Source: Ehretia macrophylla (lineage: Eukaryota; Streptophyta; Magnoliopsida; Boraginales; Ehretiaceae). From it: DNA of 64,000 bases. The DNA lies in NCBI GenBank assembly GCA_037974665.1, contig CM075765.1, forward strand, positions 6,763,501-6,827,500, written 5' to 3'. The position numbers and the translations under genes were made by a program. The notes beneath the pieces were generated by a model. That model was given only the letters and a program-made list of their open reading frames with translations, had not been told where the DNA came from and searched no databases. Below, piece by piece: positions 57,375-64,000 of the stretch. The first letter of the stretch is position 1. Each line of letters opens with the position of its first letter.

Positions 57375-58033
57375 ATTGTACCTTTCTCACTGAGTAACTT
57401 TGGTTACTCATTCCTCTTTTTAACATATTTCAGGAAAAGTTGGAGATTGGATTACTTCCTGTGTGGCCTGCTTGCTCTATTAGTGTGTGAAACATGGAAA
57501 AAAATGTGATCATGATATTCTTGTATTCTATTTGAGACTTTATGATCATATATGTATTTGTGTTATATTAAGGAATGTAATATTAAAGTTTTAGTCTTGT
57601 ATGATGGTTATGTACTAGTAGGTTTGTAATAACTTATATTACTTTACTTTATTGCGTAGTAGTTTGCATGCTTGTATAGTTTAATGAAAGCGAGTTAAAG
57701 GACTTAAAATATAAGAAGGTTAAGTAAATAATATTAGAGTGGTATGATAAGTGAAATTATAAATATAGAACTCCAACAGTTAATGAATGCATGCCTATTA
57801 CGGATGTTGTTGAGTTTCAAGGCTCGGATGGCCTTGAGAAGTTTATTGTATGTGAGGATAGAGGAAGTTGGGAATTACGGATGAGGTTGGACTTTGATTT
57901 TGAGGTTATAATTGCTTGTGCAGGTTTTGGATTGTCCTATAAACAAGGGAGACTCCGTCTGTCTTTCCTTATTTTTCGTGATCTCGAGAATGGGATCAAG
58001 GCCTCGGGTCTCATGAGGGATCGAGGTGTTACA

Positions 58034-60350
58034 GTGACAGTACACGATATCAATAGGGAATGATATCACTAGTGTCATTAGGAATTAGTAACACAAATAT
58101 CAATATGGAACAATATCAAAAGAATCGATAGAAAATAATACAGTACCTATAGGAAACACTAAGAACAATATCAACAATATTAGTAGAAAATAATGTCAAC
58201 AATATGAATAAAAAATAATACAATAATTAGGTTGTGACTACTATTAACCCAGCAGCTAAGGTCCAGTATGGTGATTCAAGCTGCCCAATTACCAAAGATG
58301 AAAAGGGATTCCAAATGATAGTGCACTACCCCAGTAATAGTCTAATAATCGACATACAACCCCTGTCGTGGGTCCAGTAAAATACAGCCTTAGAACAGTG
58401 ACAATTCCCTTTTCACAAAAAAATTTACTTTTAAGAAAAACAGTAGTCAATATCCCTTTTTTTTCAAAAAGTCAAAACGTTAAGAAAAGACAGAGAACAC
58501 TGGAAGACTCATTTTAATACACATAAGATATAAGCTAAGAAAGAATATAATACGGACGCATATGTTGACTGTACATTTATATGTTCCCGTAATAAAATAC
58601 ATGCATTAAATAGACACAAATAAAAGAAACGGAGTTAAGAATGACTGCTCATATTGTTGCATTTGGTGAACACTGTTACATAAAAATTTGCATAAAATAT
58701 CACCATAATGTTGTCCGGTACATAACTTGTGTTGAAAAACTTAAATTCGTGAATTCTGGAAACATACTTGATCACTTTAAAAAAAAAAAAAATACCAAAC
58801 TAAGCACTCATGAAACGCCCTTGTATGTAAAAGAACATAATGTTTAATGAAGATTAGAAAAGAGAAAAAATAAATAAAATAAGAACAAAACATCATTTTA
58901 TATCAAGATTTTTTAAAAAACTAACAGTATGCATATCTTTTGCTCCAACAAAAACATATATTCTTCTCAGAAAAATTCAGGCCCCAAGTGTATTGGTCAA
59001 ATACTTGATTGCTCACGTAAAATACCATTAAAGTTAGTAAAATATTAGTAATAATCAATCAACGCAGAAAAATTTTAGAACTTTGATTCACCGTGTACAT
59101 ATATACATGCATGCCGAAGTCAAAAGTTTTGAATGGAGGGTATTTAAAACAATTATCAGGAATTTTATGATCAAATAAGGTATCACCACTTACCTTAGAT
59201 GTAAACCTAACAACTCAAGTCTCAATATCGAACTACACCTTTCCAAAATAAAATTCCAGCCTTCAACACAAAGCACGCCTTAGTTACATGTACTGTTAAA
59301 ATTATTGCTTACGATCGAAACTATTAAAGCTTTCTTGTTCACTATTGATCACGATTTGAAAAACTATGGAGGAAGAATAATTGTTTTTTCTTCATCTCTA
59401 TTCTGAAAAAAGGAAAAAAAATAGAAGCTAAGTCCTTGTCATAAGTCTTTGCAAATTTTAAGCCTAAAGTTTGGCAACTGCTCAAAACTACCCCATTTAA
59501 TGTGGCTAAAATTGTCAACATAATGGTTTTGATTATGGCTTAGTGGGCCTAAAATCTCCGGCATTACAGAAGTCATACTGGAAAATCAAGATCCGTACTA
59601 CTTGATAAGTAAATCTTTCAATTCTCGATTTTCCATATGACTTCCTATAATTTAATTCCTATTATGGCACACTAGACCCGAGATTCAGGGGTGGTACGTG
59701 TGAGGATATTCTTGTATATATATTTGAATTTAGATTAATTCAAGTATCGTATTTTTAATTTGTCACGTATTATTTGATTAATTATACATATATACTTATA
59801 GTTGTGTTATGATTAATCAAAAGTATATATACGCCTGAATTTGTAAACCAGTGGCAATATGAGACTACTACGAATAGATATAATTTGGTTGTACCAACAC
59901 CTCCGGGTTATGTAAGTGAATGATTAGTTGTGGTATCAATATATTTTCTTACTCGTGACATGATAAATTATTCTTGATAATCCATTAATCTCGTCACTTA
60001 CATATTCAAGGCCAACTGGAAAGTGGGAGCTTGTAGCTTGATTTTTAAAGAATTTAATCTTTAATCTGAATCCATAATATTATGCTCGAATATTTCCAGT
60101 CATTTATTATCCTGAATCATCTCTTATTTATCAGACTTGATTTATTTTGTGTTAGTGTTTTAATTTTGTGTTTGGATTTAATTTACCCAAGCTTGGATAC
60201 TTCTATTGAAGTTTTGGACATTTTTATGGACTATCGGACCTAAGCAAATTTTACCGTGACTTGGAAGTCAAAAAAAAATTCTAAATTAAATACTAACTCA
60301 ACTCGGTAAGCTCAATCTCTATGGATCGACCTTTAATTCACCGTAGCTAA
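58034..60350. other. intergenic, no gene seen
   Basis: AT-rich DNA. The first 180 bp have repeated AATATCAATA and AATAATA words. The rest has long A/T tracts and only short chance frames. Confidence 0.5.
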
Positions 60351-61429
60351 GTGGTAATCAAATGTAAAACTACTCTAAATTTATTACTCTTATTTTTTAT
60401 CGTACAACGATGCGATCATCCACCTACTTCTAAAAATGTTCCAAAGAAGCCTAGCTTTAATGCACATCTCCAAGTTCCATCCACCTCAAATTGGAAGAAC
60501 ATGTTCATGGGTAACTTGAATAAATCTATTTCCTTGAACAAAGTGGGAAAATTTGAAATCATAGACAGTAAGAAGGTTGTTTGCCCTCCTCCAAGTATTT
60601 GTGACGTCACGAAGACATATTGGAGAAGTTTTTTGATTGGCCAATTTGTAGGTAAGCTTCCACCCTTCTTTTTGATCAAAAAGGTTGTTAAAACTAAATC
60701 GAAATCATTTGGTGAAGTTGAAATCCAGAATCTTGCTAATGGGTTGTATCTCTTCAAGCTTGATTGTGAATCCACTTATGATAAAAGTTTTGGAGCAATT
60801 ATGGAATATTAATTACCATCTTTTTCTTCCTAGAACATAGGATCCCAATATCCAACTTGTTTATCTTAAGAGGGTTTTTGGTCTCAAGAGGGTTTTAGAT
60901 ATATTGGTAGCAACCTTGGAATACCCCTTCAAATGGATTCCAATACGGAGTCTAGATCTCATCTTGGTTATGCTAGGATTTGTGTTGAGATGAACATTGA
61001 AAAATATATGTCGGATTCTACCTTTATCAAGCTCAAGAATAGGGCTATTGCAGAAATCAACATTGAATATTCTTGGAAGCCCCCAAAATGCACTCATTGT
61101 AGGGTAGTATGGGTCATACTTTTGTAAATTGTGCTAATATCCATATATCTCGAAAGCAAGAAAAAACTACTAAGCCTACCTCCGATTGGCAAGATATATC
61201 CAAAAGAGTAGCAGTCTCGACCTCATATTCTCAAGTTGTTGCTCCAACTAGTGGACAAGAAGCCTTCATTAATGAAAATGCACAAGAAAGTGCCCAAGAT
61301 TCAAAATCCCCTAAACCACAAGTTGTGCCAACTAAGAATTGGTATGATGTTTTAAATGTTGATGATTCAAGTGTTGTTGATGTTGAACAAGAAGTGGTTG
61401 CTCCTCAAGACCTTCTTTATCAAGATTGA
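60351..61429 (+). pseudogene. LINE ORF1 relic (DUF4283-type gag-like protein with zinc knuckle)
   Basis: 60351-60812 reads NWKNMFMGNLNKSISLNKVG, then SFLIGQFVGKLPPFFLIKKV and NGLYLFKLDCESTYDKSFGA, the shape of the plant LINE DUF4283 domain. After a gap it reads LGIPLQMDSNTESRSHLGYA and SWKPPKCTHCR (60900-61095). A frameshift splits the zinc knuckle: CTHCR in one frame and GHTFVNC in the next (61109 on). The third part has KNWYDVLNVDD near 61335. At least one stop and two frame changes break it. Confidence 0.7.
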
Positions 61430-61988
61430 AATGCCTTTATCCTCCTTCCCACTCCAAATCTTATAGTGGGAAAAAGAAGTCAAAATCTCCTTCCTATCAA
61501 CTTATGAATGTCGTGGCAAATTTGGCCTCAAGGGAACTGCTGGATGCCTCTTGAAGATCTTGGGGTGTGGTTGTCTTTGTTGATGCTTGTTTGGGTGTTC
61601 TTGTTGATTGTATTTTTTCATTGTTGGTTTTTGTTTAACCGTGGACAATGTGCCCTCAAAAAATCCACCAGATGCTTTTGTTGATTTTTTGTATTGGCTT
61701 CTTTTTTAGCTTGATTGTATTTATAATTTGTTGGTAGCTTTACTCTCCTTGTTATAGTTTGTTGTTAAACTTTGTTGGTATAAGTTGTCATTGCGGAAGC
61801 GGTTCACTTGTATCATATAAGTCTAGCACAGTTGTTTGTTGTTTGTTGTTTGTTCCTAGCCCGTGCATTTTTTGGTTGGTCTTTATTTTGGCTAGGTTGT
61901 TAATTTGGTCTTGTTGTATTGGTCCTTTTGGACCCACCTATGTACTTTTCTTTTCAGAAATACAATCTTTGCTTACTTTGTAAAAAAA
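60351..61988 (+). mobile_element. internally deleted LINE: ORF1 plus 3' UTR and poly(A)
   Basis: The coding part is an ORF1 (60351-61429, broken). It is followed by about 550 bp of T-rich non-coding sequence (61440-61980) that ends in TTACTTTGTAAAAAAAA. Plant L1-type elements normally have a long ORF2 (endonuclease, RT) here, and none is present. The GT-rich leader-like 3' sequence and terminal A-run fit a LINE 3' UTR. I did not find a target-site duplication. Confidence 0.65.
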
Positions 61989-64000
61989 ATATTTACTGAA
62001 ATTTTCTTTTGTAGTGATACTAAAAATTGTGCAAGGGGTAAGGTATTATAATCTCTATACTTTGAGGGAGTAAAACAAATTTAACTTCTTCTTTTTTCCA
62101 TCCCTTCTCTTTTCTTGGGGTAAATTTCATTAATAGGTCAGCTTTGTCTTTTTAGGGTTTTATTTCACTTAAAACATGTCGTGTTTGAAGATAGTAACAA
62201 TATGCTTCCTAATAAGTGTTCGAAAGCACTTGTTATATGAAATTCATTTTATAAACCAATAGAGTGTTTGAAAACTCTTGTGTGGAATTCATTTAATTAA
62301 ATAAATTCCATAAATATATGTATTTACAAATGAATTCTCTTAATTAAAATTATAAAATAATATTAAGTCAATTATGTCATTTGTAAATACATTAGTAGTT
62401 ATATTTTGCATAAATACCCTATTGCTTTTGACATATCAAGAAGGACTTAGAAACTATAAGTTAATTATTTATACAAACATAATACACTTATCATACCAAT
62501 GTACTTTATACCTAATTGGAAAATAGTATAATTTGTTTGTACCTAATTGAGAGAGCTACAAATTAGTTAGACTTATAATAGTTCATGGTTTGTTTAATTT
62601 TTCAATCACAAAACAAAAGTTAGTAAAAAGAAGGCTAAAAACATAAAAACAAAACAAAAGTTAGAGAATGGCATACACCATAGCTCAATGAGCTTCGCTA
62701 TTTTTGCCTTGTTCGCTTGTGATGACAACCTTGGGCTTTCAATTTGAAAACAAAATAAAACTTGGATTGAACCATGCAGAGAAGAAATTCACCAGCAAAA
62801 AAGCTCACAAGAAGAAGTAACTGTTAAGGAATGAGGGCGAGAGAGTAGCAGAGCAATATGAGAAGATGAAAAATAATAACAAAAAAGAAAACAAACTTAG
62901 AGGGTAATTTTTTTTCTCAAAAGATGAGCAAACAAGGATTTACAAATTTCATCTCGAGTAAGGATTTGAGAAATCCCTATTCTTATAGAAGAGAATGAAC
63001 GAGAAAAACTGAAATATTACTACTCGAACAAGAAGTCCTATAATTTACAACTCTTCTTTATATGTATAGTAATTCAACCTATTTCTCCACATCTCCCATT
63101 AGAACCCTATGAAGAGAAAAATAAAAAGGATCAAAGAAAGCTTGAGGAAATTCAAGATTTGCAAATCTTGGATTTATAACTTTTTGGAAAGGTGTTTCTA
63201 AATACAAATAATTGGATGTGCAAATGAATTTCACAAAAGTTTGTGGAACTCATTTGTTCTAAATAGTAGGCAAATGTATTTTGTGAGGATTTTTATTCGC
63301 AAATGAATTCTTTTATTTGGAACTGTAAAATAGTATTGCGTCAATTTTGTTATTTGCATACATTAAACATGAATGATCAAATTACAAAAAAAAAAAAACA
63401 AATTTCAAATATAATATCTATTAAAATTAACAAGACTTCATCTTCACCTTAGCGAAGAAATTTAGATTGACATAATAGAGAAATTAAAGCAGCAAATTTG
63501 AGAGTAACATAACTTAATGAATTAAGGCTAAGTTGGCTAAGTTGTGAAATTTTAGCTTTTGAATTGTAGAGTTTTAGTTAAAAGTGTTGTTGAACAAAAG
63601 TCGTTGAATGTTTGACCTATATATTTTGGACAATATTGAATTTTTAAAAATTTTGAGGACAACATTGGGCTTTAAAAATTATGAAAGAGTGTAATTGAGG
63701 AAAAAAAAAGAAAAACAGTTTCACGTATTATATAAAATAGCTTAGCAAAAACTTTTTTTCAAAAAGTTACAATTTGGAACTTCTTATTTTTTAGCTTTTA
63801 TCTAAAAACTTTTTCAAAATGGGCAAAAGTTCTTAAAAATTCGCCAAATTTGTTAATTTTAACTTCTAACCTCACAAAAAATATTCTTAAGTGTCTAAAA
63901 GTGAGACCAAATATACCCTAAGCAGAAGAAAGGAGAACGTTACATAATTTTTCTAACTTCTACGTCCAAAAGAACTCCACCCTCATAGTAAAACTTGTTG
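61989..64000. other. AT-rich intergenic DNA with MITE-like repeats
   Basis: No gene seen. Two related repeats occur: about 62215-62400 (ACAAATGAATTCTCTTAATT, TAAAATAATATTAAGTCAA) and about 63190-63370 (GCAAATGAATTCTTTTATTT, TAAAATAGTATTGCGTCAA), plus the inverted relative at 14390-14600. Ends and target duplications are not clear. The last 500 bp are AT-rich without recognisable features. Confidence 0.5.

Larger units (their letters stand above)
44068..58033 (+). mobile_element. long gypsy-type LTR (about 4.1 kb), split by a nested element
   Basis: The left end TGTCATGCCCC (44068) and the right end GAGGTGTTACA (58033) are the diverged inverted ends seen in chromoviral (Tekay/Del-type) LTRs, whose usual form is TGTCACGCCCC and GGGGCGTGACA. 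Taking out the inserted element (47518-57374) and one copy of its target duplication joins 47517 to 57380 and leaves about 4,104 bp without gag-pol. I could not find a matching target duplication (flanks GATGT and GTGAC), so it may be a recombined or truncated LTR, not a clean solo LTR. Confidence 0.55.

Overview
The window is nuclear DNA from a dicot plant. It is AT-rich, intron-bearing and crowded with retroelements, and its one complete gene is a plant-type TONSOKU (TSK/BRUSHY1/MGOUN3) gene. I cannot name the species. All splice sites and element borders were read by eye, with no alignment or transcript support.

Layout. 1-7593: right-hand part of a decayed Ty3/gypsy element of the Tat type (gag-pol relic on +, an antisense gene relic on -, then a 3' LTR). 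7594-15179: no gene; a truncated copia-type LTR (9982-11351), AT-rich low-complexity DNA, tandem duplications, MITE-like DNA and a tRNA-derived SINE (14150-14265). 15469-37919 (- strand): TSK in 18 exons, with all introns GT-AG and phases that join into 1,365 codons plus stop. Its introns hold a 5.4-kb Ty1/copia element (intron 12), a 1.3-kb TRIM-like LTR element (intron 14) and a SINE-like retroposon (intron 2). 37920-39727: TSK upstream region with an E2F-type site, then a Mutator-like element with a perfect 9-bp target duplication, a nested foldback repeat and a piece of an RNase H-like coding sequence. 40717-42415: a solo LTR with a 5-bp target duplication. 44068-58033: a three-layer nest, with a roughly 4.1-kb LTR split by a 9.9-kb Ty3/gypsy element, itself split by a 2-kb hAT-type element. 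60351-61988: an internally deleted LINE that keeps ORF1 and its 3' end. The rest is AT-rich DNA with MITE-like repeats.

Biology. TSK is the only gene that looks functional. It encodes a TPR plus LRR nuclear protein of replication-coupled repair and genome stability. Every transposon reading frame here is broken by stops, frameshifts or deletions. The most interesting points are the intronic LTR elements lying in the sense orientation of TSK, the E2F-type site in its promoter, the upstream MULE carrying foreign coding sequence, a GGTTGACC octamer inside symmetric cassettes of unrelated LTRs, and a GGTATTC-rich tract where a gypsy reverse transcriptase should be.
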